The notes: generated by a model not told the origin, from the sequence alone. A stretch of DNA of 64,000 nucleotides from Streptomyces violaceusniger Tu 4113 (GCF_000147815.2 NC_015957.1:8680001-8744000), one strand, 5' to 3'. Positions 25,383 through 34,683 are shown, counted from the first letter of the stretch. Made by a program: numbers and translations.

Positions 25383-27779
25383 ATGGCGCACGTTCCCGGG
25401 GAGCACTCCCCCGACCCCGCCCCCGACCCCGCCCCCGTCGACACGCACTGCCCTTACTGTTCGCTCCAGTGCGGGATGACGCTGCGCCCGGTGCCACCGG
25501 GCGGCGGATCGGACGAGAAGCCGGGTGGTGTCGAGGTCATCGAGCGCACCGCCTTCCCCGTCAACCGCGGCGCGCTCTGCGGTAAGGGCCGCACCGCGCC
25601 CGCCGTGCTCTCCTCCCGGGTGCGTCTGACCGAGCCGCTGGTTCGCCGCCCTGACTCCGGTCGGCTCGAACCGGCCACCTGGGAGGAGGCCCTCGACCGG
25701 ATCGCCGAGGGCCTGGAGGCCGCCGGCCGGGCGTACGGCCGCGACGCCGTGGGGGTCTTCGGCGGCGGCGGGCTGACGAACGAGAAGGCGTACGCGCTGG
25801 GGAAGTTCGCCCGCGTGGTGCTCGGCACCCCGCAGATCGACTACAACGGCCGGTTCTGCATGTCCTCGGCCGCCGCCGCCCATCAGCGGGCCTTCGGGCT
25901 GGACCGCGGGCTGCCGTTCCCGCTGGCGGACGTGGCCCGCACCGGATGCGTCGTCCTCGTCGGCTCGAACCTGGCCGAGACCATGCCGCCCGCGCTGCGC
26001 TATCTGACCGAGCTGAAGGAGGCGGGCGGCCGGCTGATCGTGGTCGATCCCCGGCGCACCCGTACGGCGGAGCAGGCGGATCTGCATCTGGCGCCGCGGC
26101 CCGGTACCGATCTCGCGCTCGCGCTGGGGCTGCTGCACCTGGTGGTCGCGGAGGGCCGGGTGGACGAGGAGTTCGTCGAACGGCGCACCAGCGGCTGGCC
26201 CGAGGCGCGGGCCGCCGCGATGGCCCACTGGCCGGAGCTGGTGGAGCGGATCACGGGCGTCCCCCTCCCTGACCTCCGTAAGGCGGTCACGATGTTCTGC
26301 GACGCCGAGAACTCGATGGTGCTGACCGCCCGGGGCCCCGAGCAGCAGTCCAAGGGCACCGACACCGTCGGCGCGTGGATCAACCTGTGCCTGGCCACCG
26401 GCCGCGCGGGCCGCCCGCTGTCCGGCTACGGCTGCCTGACCGGCCAGGGCAACGGCCAGGGCGGCCGCGAACACGGCCAGAAGGCCGACCAGCTACCCGG
26501 CTACCGCAAGCTGACCGACCCCGCCGCGCGCGCCCATGTGGCGGCCGTATGGGGCGTCGAACCCGACGCCCTCCCCGGGCCGGGGCGCAGCGCGTACGAA
26601 CTCCTGGACGCGCTCGGGCGGGACGTCCGGGCACTGCTGCTGATGGGCTCCAACCCGCTGGTCTCCGCCCCGCGTGCGGCCCATGTGGAGTCCCGGCTGC
26701 GGTCACTGGACTTCCTGGCGGTCGCCGATGTCGTGCTCTCGGAGACCGCCGCGCTCGCCGATGTGGTCCTGCCGGTGGCGCAGTGGGCCGAGGAGACCGG
26801 GACCATGACCAACCTGGAGGGCCGGGTCATCCTCCGCCGGGCGGCGCTGACCCCGCCGCCGGGCGTCCGGACGGATCTGTGGGTGCTGAGCGGGCTCGCG
26901 GCCCGGCTCGGCTGGGAGAAGGGGTTCCCGGCCGACGCGGAGGAGGTCTTCGAGGAGCTGCGGCGGGCCTCGGCCGGCGGCCCGGCGGACTACTCGGGCA
27001 TCACCTATCGGAGGATCGCGGAGGAGGACGGGGTGTTCTGGCCCTGTCCGGAGCGCGCGGAGGAGACCGCCCGTAAGAGCGCGGCGGGGACCGCCCGTAA
27101 GGGCGCGGCGGGGACCGGCTGGGAGAGTGTGGAGGGGGCCTCCGAGAGGGCGCAGCGAACCGGCTCGGCGGGCGCGGGGGCCGACCCCGAGCGTGCGTGG
27201 GCCGACCCGGAGGGCGCCCGCCCCCAGGGCGCGCACGGGGCCGACCCTGGGGGCGCGGAGGCCGACCCCGAGGGCGGGGAGAGGCCCAGTCCGCCCAGTA
27301 GGCATCCCGGTCCGCATCCCGGTACGCCGCGGCTGTTCCTCGACCGGTTCGCCACCGACGACGGGCGGGCCCGCTTCGCCCCCGTGAGCCATCGCCCGGC
27401 CGCGGAGGAGCCGGACGCGGCGTATCCGGTGCTGCTGACGACGGGCCGGGTGCTGGCCCAGTACCAGTCCGGCGCCCAGACCCGGCGGGTCACCGAGCTC
27501 AACGAGGCCGCACCCGGCCCCTACGTCCAGCTCCACCCGCTGCTCGCCGAGCGGCTGGGGGCGGCCGAGGGGGTGCCGATCGCGGTGGTCTCCCGGCGCG
27601 GCCGCGCCGTGGCCCCGGCCCGCATCAGCCGGGACATCCGGCCGGACACGGTGTTCATGCCGTTCCACTGGGCGGGGCCGGGGCGGGCCAACACGGTGAC
27701 GAACCCGGCGCTGGATCCGGTGTCGCGGATGCCGGAGTTCAAGGTGTGCGCGGTGCGGCTGGAGCTGGCCGAGGGCTGA
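25383..27779 (+). CDS. nasA: Assimilatory nitrate reductase catalytic subunit
   Basis: The product has 798 residues. The [4Fe-4S] ligands are Cys23, Cys26, Cys30 (CPYCSLQC) and Cys66 (GALCGKG). The molybdopterin oxidoreductase core carries FGGGGLTNEKAYALGKFARV, LVGSNLAETMPPALR, GRPLSGYGCLTGQGNGQGG and ETGTMTNLEGRVILR. A C-terminal molydop-binding domain is present (VLLTTGRVLAQYQSGAQTR). It reduces nitrate to nitrite in the cytoplasm. A low-complexity insertion of about 90 residues (27055-27320) separates the two parts. It is rich in ADPEGA, TARKSAAG and similar repeats and is not part of the family fold. A GlnR-type box upstream suggests nitrogen control. Confidence 0.93.
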   Translation: MAHVPGEHSPDPAPDPAPVDTHCPYCSLQCGMTLRPVPPGGGSDEKPGGVEVIERTAFPVNRGALCGKGRTAPAVLSSRVRLTEPLVRRPDSGRLEPATWEEALDRIAEGLEAAGRAYGRDAVGVFGGGGLTNEKAYALGKFARVVLGTPQIDYNGRFCMSSAAAAHQRAFGLDRGLPFPLADVARTGCVVLVGSNLAETMPPALRYLTELKEAGGRLIVVDPRRTRTAEQADLHLAPRPGTDLALALGLLHLVVAEGRVDEEFVERRTSGWPEARAAAMAHWPELVERITGVPLPDLRKAVTMFCDAENSMVLTARGPEQQSKGTDTVGAWINLCLATGRAGRPLSGYGCLTGQGNGQGGREHGQKADQLPGYRKLTDPAARAHVAAVWGVEPDALPGPGRSAYELLDALGRDVRALLLMGSNPLVSAPRAAHVESRLRSLDFLAVADVVLSETAALADVVLPVAQWAEETGTMTNLEGRVILRRAALTPPPGVRTDLWVLSGLAARLGWEKGFPADAEEVFEELRRASAGGPADYSGITYRRIAEEDGVFWPCPERAEETARKSAAGTARKGAAGTGWESVEGASERAQRTGSAGAGADPERAWADPEGARPQGAHGADPGGAEADPEGGERPSPPSRHPGPHPGTPRLFLDRFATDDGRARFAPVSHRPAAEEPDAAYPVLLTTGRVLAQYQSGAQTRRVTELNEAAPGPYVQLHPLLAERLGAAEGVPIAVVSRRGRAVAPARISRDIRPDTVFMPFHWAGPGRANTVTNPALDPVSRMPEFKVCAVRLELAEG

Positions 27780-27815
27780 GGGCCGAGCGCTGATCGCCCC
27801 AGGGCTCAGCGGGGC

Positions 27816-28802
27816 TCAGCGGGTCCAGCCCTCGACCTCCTTCAGGTACGCCGCCCGCGTCCCCTCGTCCAGGAAGGCGGCCTCGAAGGAGTTGCGGGCC
27901 AGGGTGCGCAGGGTCGTCTCGTCGAGGCCGAGCGCGTCCCGTACGGCGGTGAAGTTGTCGCCGACGTAGCCGCCGAAGTAGGCGGGGTCGTCGGAGTTGA
28001 CCGTCACCAGCAGACCGGCGTCCAGCATCGCGGGCAGCGGATGGTCCTCCAGGCGGTCCACGACGCGCAGCCGGACGTTCGACAGGGGGCAGACGGTCAG
28101 CGGGGTCCGGTCCGCGACCAGCCGGGCCACCAGCGCCTCGTCCTCCAGGCAGCGCACCCCGTGGTCGACGCGGTCCACACCGAGGATGTCCAGCGCCTCC
28201 CACACATACGCGGGCGGCCCCTCCTCCCCCGCGTGCGCGACGCACTTCAGCCCGGCCTCCCGCGCGAGCGCGTACACCTCGCGGAACTTCGACGGCGGAT
28301 TCCCTACCTCCGCCGAGTCCAGGCCGACCGCGGCGATCCGGTCCAGGTGGGGGCGGGCCGCCTCGAAGGTCTCCAGGGCCGATTCGGCGCTCTCGTCGCG
28401 CAGGAAGCACATGATCAGGCGCGTGGTGATGCCGTACGTCTCCGGCGCCGCGTCCAGCGCGCGGGTGATCCCGCGGATGACCGTGTCTATCTCGACGCCG
28501 CGCGCGGTGTGCGCCTGCGGGTCGAAGAAGATCTCGGCATGGCGCACACCCTGCGCACGGGCGCGGGCAAGATACGCGTTGGTGAGGTCGGCGAAGTCGT
28601 CCTCGGTGCGCAGCACGGTCATCAGCGCGTAGTAGAGGTTCAGGAAGTCCTGGAGGTCGCTGAAGGAGTACGCGGCCTTCAGCTCCTCCTGGGTGGCGTA
28701 CGGCAGCTCGACCCCGTTGCGCTCGGCGAGTGCGAAGGCCAGATCGGGCTCCAGGGTGCCCTCGATGTGGAGATGGAGCTCTGCGGTGGGGATCGGGGGC
28801 AT
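27816..28802 (-). CDS. add: Adenosine deaminase family protein
   Basis: The product has 328 residues from the preferred start MPPIPTAELHLHIEG. Zinc ligands and catalytic residues are visible: HLHIEG (His pair), VAHAGEEG (His and Glu), VDHGVRC (His) and VNSDDPAYF (Asp pair). The sequence is closer to the shorter adenosine/adenine deaminase group (Streptomyces Add2/Add4 style) than to mammalian ADA, so adenine as substrate is possible. It converges on nasA with 36 bases between the stop codons. A longer N-terminus from 28847 is possible but less likely. Confidence 0.9.
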   Translation of the reverse strand: MPPIPTAELHLHIEGTLEPDLAFALAERNGVELPYATQEELKAAYSFSDLQDFLNLYYALMTVLRTEDDFADLTNAYLARARAQGVRHAEIFFDPQAHTARGVEIDTVIRGITRALDAAPETYGITTRLIMCFLRDESAESALETFEAARPHLDRIAAVGLDSAEVGNPPSKFREVYALAREAGLKCVAHAGEEGPPAYVWEALDILGVDRVDHGVRCLEDEALVARLVADRTPLTVCPLSNVRLRVVDRLEDHPLPAMLDAGLLVTVNSDDPAYFGGYVGDNFTAVRDALGLDETTLRTLARNSFEAAFLDEGTRAAYLKEVEGWTR

Positions 28803-28929
28803 GGAGGGGATCACCTGCTGGTTTCGCTGACGGGGGGAGTGAGTCACTCAGCCTATCCGGGCGGCAGACCCGCCCCGAGCGCTAGGCTCGGCGTCGCCAG
28901 CAGTGCACTCAGGGACACAGAAGGTCACC

Positions 28930-29286
28930 GTGAGCAGTCAGCCGACCGAGGCGAGCGCTCCGCTGATCCCCATGCCGTCGCTGACTCCGGACGCGCTTCG
29001 GGCGGCAGTCGCCCAGATCGTTCCGAGTCGCCTCCCAGAACTGAACGAACACCTGACGAGCGCGGCAACCAGCGCGCAGCGCACCAGCAGTGTGGGGCCG
29101 CTGAGAGCCTTCACCGCGCATTGGGGAACCGTCGTCAATATCGAACGCTGGCCACAGCGCGCCGCCCGCTTCCATGCCTGTGAGGACCTGGCCGCGGATC
29201 CGCTGGCCGACCCGGAGGAGGCTCGCGCGGCGGCGAGTGAGATCGGCCGCATCCTCCGGGCCGCGGGCGAGGAGATCGGCGCATGA
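28930..29286 (+). CDS. DUF6247-like protein, probable antitoxin partner
   Basis: The product has 118 residues starting at GTG 28930, with AGAAGG upstream. Its middle part (LRAAVAQIVPSRLPELNEHL) and the Trp-containing segment AHWGTVVNIERWPQRAARFH resemble the Streptomyces DUF6247 family. These proteins often precede a small RelE/ParE-like protein. Its stop codon overlaps the start of such a gene (ATGA at 29283). The antitoxin role is inferred from this layout only. The downstream partner carries an in-frame stop codon. Confidence 0.65.
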   Translation: MSSQPTEASAPLIPMPSLTPDALRAAVAQIVPSRLPELNEHLTSAATSAQRTSSVGPLRAFTAHWGTVVNIERWPQRAARFHACEDLAADPLADPEEARAAASEIGRILRAAGEEIGA

Positions 29287-29531
29287 GCGATGCGTGGAGG
29301 TGGGAGTACGACCCGGACGCGGAACACGTCGTGGGTGGTCTTCCGCCGCATGTCGTCACTGAAGTGGAATGACTCGCCCATGAACTGGCCGTGCTGGGGA
29401 GAGACGCCACAGAGGTGGGTGCCGGCCACCGGCTGCGCAATCTGGCCTTCCTGGATGTGGGGCTGCTGTACTTCCTGCCGGTGCCCAGCCAGCAACTGAT
29501 CGCGGTGGTTAACGTCACCTGGGCCGGGTGA
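29283..29531 (+). pseudogene. Small toxin-like protein with a premature stop
   Basis: From ATG 29283 the frame reads MSDAWRWEYDPDAEHVVGGL and reaches HVVTEVE, then TGA at 29370-29372 (codon 30). It continues in the same frame with LAHELAVLGRDATEVG, LRNLAFLDVGLLYFLPVP and VVNVTWAG to a second TGA at 29529. The intact family version has Arg or a similar residue at the stop position (EVERLAHEL), so a CGA-to-TGA change would explain it. The length and ending resemble RelE/ParE-fold toxins encoded after DUF6247 genes. The toxin appears dead while the antitoxin-like gene is intact. Confidence 0.6.
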
Positions 29532-29599
29532 GGCAACCGCCACCCCCTCTCCCGCGTCCCACAGCGCGACCGGATCGGTGATGCGAAGAGGGGGAGCGC

Positions 29600-30295
29600 A
29601 TGCTGGGGTGGGTGCGGAGGCGGTTGCCGCGGACGCGGCGGGGGTGGCGGCGGCTGGTGCAGGGGGGCGTTCTCGTCTGCGTACTGGCCCTGCTCCCCGC
29701 GACCTGGCTGCGGCTGAGCACGGACGACCGGATCCGTACGGTCGCCGATGTGCCCTCGGCCCCGGTGGGGGTGGTCTTCGGGGCGGGGCTGTGGAACGGG
29801 GAGCCGTCGCCGTATCTGGCGCACCGGCTGGACGCCGCCGTACGGCTCTACAAGGACGGCAGGGTCCATGCGCTGCTGGTCACCGGGGACAACAGCCGCC
29901 ATGACTACGACGAACCGGACGCGATGCGCGCGTATCTCGTCAAGCGCGGGGTGCCGGACCGGCGGATCGTGAGCGACTTCGCGGGGTTCGACACCTGGGA
30001 CTCCTGCAGCCGGGCCCGGCGGGTCTTCGGGGTGCACAAGGCGGTGCTGGTGAGCCAGGGGTTCCATGTCCGGCGGGCGCTGGCGCTGTGCGGGGCGGCG
30101 GGGATCGACGCGTACGGGGTCGCGGTCGCCGAGCCGCACGATGTGACCTGGTACTTCGGTGGGACGCGGGAGGTCGTGGCGGCGGGCAAGGCGGCTCTGG
30201 ACGCGACGTTCGAGCCGGACCCGCACTTCCTGGGGCCGCGGGAGCGGGGGATCGAGCGGGCGCTGGCGGGGCGGGGGTCCTCCGGCTCCCGCTGA
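29600..30295 (+). CDS. SanA/YdcF-family membrane protein (DUF218)
   Basis: The product has 231 residues. A basic N-terminus (RRRLPRTRRGWRR) precedes one transmembrane helix (GGVLVCVLALLPATWL). The DUF218 domain follows, with APVGVVFGAGLW, LLVTGDNSRHDYDEPDAM, DFAGFDTWDSCSRA and LVSQGFHVRRAL, which carry the conserved acidic and His residues of the fold. SanA in E. coli affects the envelope barrier and vancomycin sensitivity at high temperature. The enzymatic activity is not known. It is a stand-alone gene facing cutA. Confidence 0.88.
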   Translation: MLGWVRRRLPRTRRGWRRLVQGGVLVCVLALLPATWLRLSTDDRIRTVADVPSAPVGVVFGAGLWNGEPSPYLAHRLDAAVRLYKDGRVHALLVTGDNSRHDYDEPDAMRAYLVKRGVPDRRIVSDFAGFDTWDSCSRARRVFGVHKAVLVSQGFHVRRALALCGAAGIDAYGVAVAEPHDVTWYFGGTREVVAAGKAALDATFEPDPHFLGPRERGIERALAGRGSSGSR

Positions 30296-30307
30296 GCGGT
30301 CGGCCGC

Positions 30308-30356
30308 GGCCCTCGCCCCTGTCGCCGGTCGCCGGTCGCCGGGTCGCCGGTCGCCG
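30308..30356. repeat. GTCGCCG heptamer-like slippage array between sanA-like and cutA genes
   Basis: About six copies of GTCGCCG(GTC) fill the short gap between the two convergent stop codons. Confidence 0.7.
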
Positions 30357-30680
30357 TCAGCCGATCGTCGTCTCCGACACCACCCACGCCAGGTAGTCCT
30401 CGCTGCCGTTCACGATGGGCATCGCGATGACCTCGGGCGTCTCGTAGTCGTGCGCCTCGCGGATATGGGCCTCCAGCTCGTCGTAGCGCGCGGCGGTCGT
30501 CTTGAACAGCACCTGCCACTCGGCCGCCGTCTCGACCTCCCCCTCCCACCGGTACACGGATGTCACGGGCTGGCTGATCTGCGCACAGGCCGCCAGCCGG
30601 GCCTCGATCGCCCCGCGGGCCAGCACCTCGGCCTTCTCGGGGGTGTCGGTGGTGGTCAGTACGGTCAGGTAGTCGGCCAC
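30357..30680 (-). CDS. cutA: CutA-like divalent cation tolerance protein
   Basis: The product has 107 residues from the GTG at 30680; a GTG seven codons earlier is the alternative. It has the CutA landmarks: the VLTTTDTPEKAEVLAR start, AACAQIS at about 30, SVYRWEGEVETAAEW at about 40-55, LFKTT, and YETPEVIAMPI at about 80. CutA forms very stable trimers. Its role in copper tolerance is old and weakly supported, and in bacteria the function is open. Confidence 0.9.
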   Translation of the reverse strand: MADYLTVLTTTDTPEKAEVLARGAIEARLAACAQISQPVTSVYRWEGEVETAAEWQVLFKTTAARYDELEAHIREAHDYETPEVIAMPIVNGSEDYLAWVVSETTIG

Positions 30681-30804
30681 TGCTGCGGTACCTCTCTCCA
30701 CGGCGCGGTCGTACTGCGCGGCTGCGAACTGGCGCCCACCACGCTAGCCGGTGAGGATTGAGGGAACCCGCCGACGATCAGACCGGACCGATCGAGGGGC
30801 TCTC

Positions 30805-31164
30805 ATGGATGACCTCACCACGCTCGCGCGCCACCATCTGGACCAGGCCAAGGCCGATCCGCACGGGCGCAGCGCACATCTGTTCCTGCACGACGGTCCG
30901 CTGCGGCAGAGCGTGATCGCCATGGTCTCCGGCTGCGAGCTCGATGAGCACAACGCTCCTCCGGCGGCCAGTCTCCAGGTGCTGCACGGGCATGTACGGC
31001 TGACCGGCGGCGGTGACCGGATGGATCTCATCGCGGGCCAGGTGCAGGAGATCCCGCATGAGCGGCATGGGCTGCGGGCGTTGGAGGACTCGGTGGTGCT
31101 GCTGACCGCCGTGACCGCCACGCACGGCTGTCCCACCCCCTACGAGGACGCGGCCACCGCCTGA
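30805..31164 (+). CDS. Small cupin-domain protein
   Basis: The product has 119 residues starting at ATG 30805, with GAGGGG upstream. A single cupin barrel is suggested by LRQSVIAMVSGCELDEH, ASLQVLHGHVRLTGGGD, MDLIAGQVQEIPHERHGL and SVVLLTAV. This spacing matches LuxR- or tetronate-independent small cupins of actinobacteria. The His residues (ELDEHNAPP, IPHERHG) could bind a metal. The function is unknown; it stands alone. Confidence 0.8.
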   Translation: MDDLTTLARHHLDQAKADPHGRSAHLFLHDGPLRQSVIAMVSGCELDEHNAPPAASLQVLHGHVRLTGGGDRMDLIAGQVQEIPHERHGLRALEDSVVLLTAVTATHGCPTPYEDAATA

Positions 31165-31171
31165 CGGCGGC

Positions 31172-31939
31172 CTAGTCGCTGCCGCCCCCGCCACCACCGC
31201 CGCCGCAGGAGTGGTGGCCGCCGCCGTGGCCACCATCGTGGCCGCCACCGTAACCACCGCCGTGGTCGCCGTATCCACCGCCGTGGCCTCCGCCATGGCC
31301 TCCGCTGCGGTCGTCGCCCCACGAGTGCGTCTCGTAGAAGGACTCGTAGTCGGGGTAGCCGGGGTCGTAGGCGATGAGGACGTGCCGCTCCCAGTAGGCC
31401 GGATCGCCGTTCGGGATCGGTATCGCCGCGCTGACGGCCTTGCGCCGCACCGGCTCCGGGAGGACGACGGGGCCGTGGAAGACGTACGAGGGGAGCGCTC
31501 CCTCCCGCACGGCCGCCTCCACGCGGCGTCGGCCCGTGCGGGTGGGGCGGCCCCGGAGACGGGTGAGCAGACCGCCGGAGGCGAGCCGGTCCCGGATCGC
31601 CTTCAGCTCGGGTCCGTGGAGCAGCGTGGGAACCACATGGTCCACCGGCTTCGGGCGGGGGCACAGCGCGATGAGCGCGCGTTCGACCGGGTGTCCGGCC
31701 TCCCCCGCCTTGGCGTGTATCCGGGAGCGCCGGAGGGTGATCGCGTCCCGCTCCTGAAGCGCTATCAGGAGGGTCTGGATCACCCACCGCCGCCCGCCCA
31801 CCAGATAGGCGATGTCATAGAGGTCCAGTGGCTGGCCCGCCGCCTTCTGTGGCTCCGCCGAGGCGGGGCGTCTGGATATGGCCCACATCGGAATGCCCCC
31901 GTCCATCCATGTCCATCCGAGTCCATCCGAACTACTCAC
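31172..31939 (-). CDS. TIGR04222-like protein with a Gly/His-rich tail
   Basis: The product has up to 255 residues; the start is uncertain, and ATGs at 31906 and 31888 are alternatives. The N-terminal part (LYDIAYLVGGRRWVIQTLLI, HAKAGEAGHPVERALIALCP, LKAIRDRLASGGLL) resembles the cytoplasmic segment of the actinobacterial TIGR04222 family. Unlike full-length members, I see no transmembrane helices. The last 60 residues are GGHGGGYGDHGGGYGG-type repeats ending HHSCGGGGGGGGSD, a potential metal-binding tail. The function is unknown. Confidence 0.7.
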   Translation of the reverse strand: MSSSDGLGWTWMDGGIPMWAISRRPASAEPQKAAGQPLDLYDIAYLVGGRRWVIQTLLIALQERDAITLRRSRIHAKAGEAGHPVERALIALCPRPKPVDHVVPTLLHGPELKAIRDRLASGGLLTRLRGRPTRTGRRRVEAAVREGALPSYVFHGPVVLPEPVRRKAVSAAIPIPNGDPAYWERHVLIAYDPGYPDYESFYETHSWGDDRSGGHGGGHGGGYGDHGGGYGGGHDGGHGGGHHSCGGGGGGGGSD

Positions 31940-32019
31940 TTACCGTCAGTTTTGTCCTTCTGAACGGTGATGAACCCGGATCGACATGGTTTCAGAGCGG
32001 GATTTGAGCTTTCCCGCCC

Positions 32020-34683
32020 TTATCCGGACGGGGTCGTGACGGACGCCTCGGCGGACGGGCCGGTTCCGGTGGCCGTCAGGGCCGCGATCGAGAAGGTGTA
32101 CGCGGTGGATGGGCGCAGCTTGCCGATCACCCGCAGCATGCCCTTGGCCCGGGGCTGGGCGACCAGGACGTCGCGGCCGGTCACGGTGACGGTGCGGCCG
32201 TCGGAGACGGTGATCCGGTAGCCGATGACCGGGGTGTCGCCGGTGGTCTTGGGCGGGGTCCAGGACAGCCTGGCGGCCGTGGCCTCCGCGTTGACCTTCA
32301 CGCCGGTGGAGACGGCGGGCAGGGCGCCGGAGCCGTCGGCGGTGGGCGTGACGGGGGCGGCGGCCAGCGACCGCTCGCTCTGCCCCACCCGGTTGCGGGC
32401 CGCGACGGTCACCGTGTACGGCGTGCCGTTGGTGAGCCCGTCGACCACCGCGTACGCGGTGCGCTTGAAGCGCGCCGCCGGGACGGTGGTGGAGACGGTG
32501 TGGGCGCCGTTGGTGGCGGTGACGGTGACGGTGTACGAGGTGACCGGCGACCCGCCATCGACGTACGACGGGTTCCAGGTGACGTACGCCGAGCCGTCCG
32601 CCGCGAAGTCGCCCACGCGGGTGGGTGCTTCGGGTACGGAGCGAGTGGCGAACGTGCGGCCGAGCAGCCCTCGGTAACGGGGTTCGAGACCGGCCGCGGC
32701 CACGATGCCGGCCGGTGCCTTCGAGGGGTCGGCCAGGATGTGGTTGCCGCTGGTCACCACGCCCTTGTCGTTCCCGTCGCGGTCGCCCTGCTCCCAGTAG
32801 TTGCCGACGATGCGGGTCGGGTCGTTGTTGCCGAGGTTGTCGCGGTAGTCGACGTGTGCGCTGAGGACGTTGGCCTGGGCGCCGTAGAGGACGTTGCCCT
32901 CGACCGTGACGTAGGTGCAGCCGTTGTCGGTGTAGATGGTCCGGCCCAGCCCCCACCCGTCGTGGATGACATTGCCGGTGATCTTTTCGCCGTTGTCGAG
33001 GGAACTGCCGGTGAGGCCCTGGGTGTAGACGCCCGCGCCGTCGTCGAGGGCCTGCATGTAGTCGTGGATGAGGTTGTCGGCCACCGAGTTGTCGTGCGAC
33101 ACATTGGCGGTGGCCGGTTTGCCGATCTTGTCGGGCCAGCCGCCCCAGCCCAGGGAGATCGCCGAGTAGCCGACATGGTCGATCTGGTTGTGGGCGATGG
33201 TGTTGTTCTGGGTGTAGCCGTTGAGGATGGCGACACCGCCGTGGTACTCGCGGGGCAGCGCGTAGAGGTGGTTGTCGGTCACCGACACCTTGCGGGTGAG
33301 GTCGGCGTCGCTGCCGGGCCGGGGGGCGTCGACCCCGCCGATCTCCATGCCGTTGCCGGAGATATCGGTGAAGACGTTGCCGCGCACGGTGGTGTTCTGT
33401 GTTCCGGTGCCGAGTTCGAGCCCGGCGGCGCCGAGGTGGACGAAGGCGTTGTCGGAGAACTCCAGGTCGCGGCCGTGGCTGATGGCCACGTTGCCGGGCA
33501 TCCTGGTCCAGGACGCGTACGGGCAGGTGCCGCCCGGGGTGTATTCGCACAGCCCCTGGGTCCTCCAGCCCTCCGCGCCGGTCACCGTGTAGCCCGCCTG
33601 CACCTCGGAGAAGCCCTCGGACGAGGAGGGGGTGAGCCAGGTGGCGTACGAGAACTGGATGCCCCGCAGGGCGATGTCGTGCAGCGGCGCGCTCCCGGTG
33701 CCCCGCCCGTCGACCAGCTTCTCCAGGACCGGTGCCTCCACATCCGCGGTGCGCGGGTTCTCCCCGGCGCGCGGGCGGTAGTAGACGGTGCGGGTGTGCC
33801 GGTCGAGGTACCACTCTCCGGGCTGGTCGAGCACCTCGTAGGCGTTCTCGACATAGCCGGGCAGTGCGTCACCGGTGAGCCTGCCGGGGCCGACCATGTT
33901 GATGCTGCGGCCGGGGATGTCGGGAAACTCCACGCGCTTGGTGGAGTTGTCCCAGCACGGCTGGGCCATGGTGACGGTGGTGCCGCTCATCGAGCCGATC
34001 GGGCAGCGCGGTTCGGTCCAGGGGCCGAGGCCGTACTGCTGGATGTTCCACAGCGCCTCACCGCTGGGGTAGACGAACTCGATGTCCGACGGGTTGCGCC
34101 AGCGGGCGAGGGTGTCGGCGGACGCGGTGTAGCCGGTGGCGGTGGACTTGAGCGTCACCGGTATCGGCCCGCGCGCCCGCTGGGCGCGCACGCCGTTCAC
34201 GTACAACTGCCGGGTGTTGTCCAGCCCGGCGGGCGCGGGGGCCGACCACAGCCCGGACCTGCCCTTGACCGGCTTCCAGTGCTGGACGGCCCGGCCGCCG
34301 CTGAACACGGTGCCCTTGCTGCCCTGCCAGACGACGCGGTGTCCGTTGCCCCCGGAGTCACGGGAGTCGAGGACGAGCGGGCGGGCGAGGCGGTACGTAC
34401 CCGGCGCGAGGTGCACCGTGAGGTCGGCGGCGAGACGGTCGGTGCGCTGCCGTACGAGGTCGCGGGCGCGCTCGGGGGTGCGGACGGGGGCGGTGCGGGT
34501 GCCGGGCGCGCGGTCGTCGCCGCTCGGCGCGACATACACATCGGGGGCGGGGCGGGGCGCCCGCGCGACGGCGTCGGCGGTGCCGCCGAAGGCGGCGCCG
34601 AGGGTGGCGAGGACGGCCGCAACTGCGGCGAATGCGGGGGCTTTGCGGGCGGTCCGGGTGCGTGGGCGTACGTACTCCGACAT
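32020..34683 (-). CDS. Secreted right-handed beta-helix protein with two fibronectin type III domains
   Basis: The product has 887 residues. A twin-Arg-like basic start and signal peptide (about residues 1-40) lead into DVYVAPSGDDRAPGTRTAPV, the usual opening of secreted parallel beta-helix enzymes such as GH141-like proteins. A long beta-helix region follows (repeats such as NTTVRGNVFTDISGNGMEIG, EKITGNVIHDGWG and VTVEGNVLYGAQAN). Two FN3 modules (about 690-780 and 790-885, Thr-rich with TPYTVTVAARN) end the protein. It is probably a polysaccharide-active enzyme or adhesin outside the cell; the substrate is unknown. Confidence 0.85.
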   Translation of the reverse strand: MSEYVRPRTRTARKAPAFAAVAAVLATLGAAFGGTADAVARAPRPAPDVYVAPSGDDRAPGTRTAPVRTPERARDLVRQRTDRLAADLTVHLAPGTYRLARPLVLDSRDSGGNGHRVVWQGSKGTVFSGGRAVQHWKPVKGRSGLWSAPAPAGLDNTRQLYVNGVRAQRARGPIPVTLKSTATGYTASADTLARWRNPSDIEFVYPSGEALWNIQQYGLGPWTEPRCPIGSMSGTTVTMAQPCWDNSTKRVEFPDIPGRSINMVGPGRLTGDALPGYVENAYEVLDQPGEWYLDRHTRTVYYRPRAGENPRTADVEAPVLEKLVDGRGTGSAPLHDIALRGIQFSYATWLTPSSSEGFSEVQAGYTVTGAEGWRTQGLCEYTPGGTCPYASWTRMPGNVAISHGRDLEFSDNAFVHLGAAGLELGTGTQNTTVRGNVFTDISGNGMEIGGVDAPRPGSDADLTRKVSVTDNHLYALPREYHGGVAILNGYTQNNTIAHNQIDHVGYSAISLGWGGWPDKIGKPATANVSHDNSVADNLIHDYMQALDDGAGVYTQGLTGSSLDNGEKITGNVIHDGWGLGRTIYTDNGCTYVTVEGNVLYGAQANVLSAHVDYRDNLGNNDPTRIVGNYWEQGDRDGNDKGVVTSGNHILADPSKAPAGIVAAAGLEPRYRGLLGRTFATRSVPEAPTRVGDFAADGSAYVTWNPSYVDGGSPVTSYTVTVTATNGAHTVSTTVPAARFKRTAYAVVDGLTNGTPYTVTVAARNRVGQSERSLAAAPVTPTADGSGALPAVSTGVKVNAEATAARLSWTPPKTTGDTPVIGYRITVSDGRTVTVTGRDVLVAQPRAKGMLRVIGKLRPSTAYTFSIAALTATGTGPSAEASVTTPSG

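Noticed and set aside
29370..29372. Selenocysteine codon in the toxin-like gene
   Set aside because: No selenocysteine insertion hairpin or selenoprotein family relation is visible. A CGA-to-TGA change explains the stop more simply.
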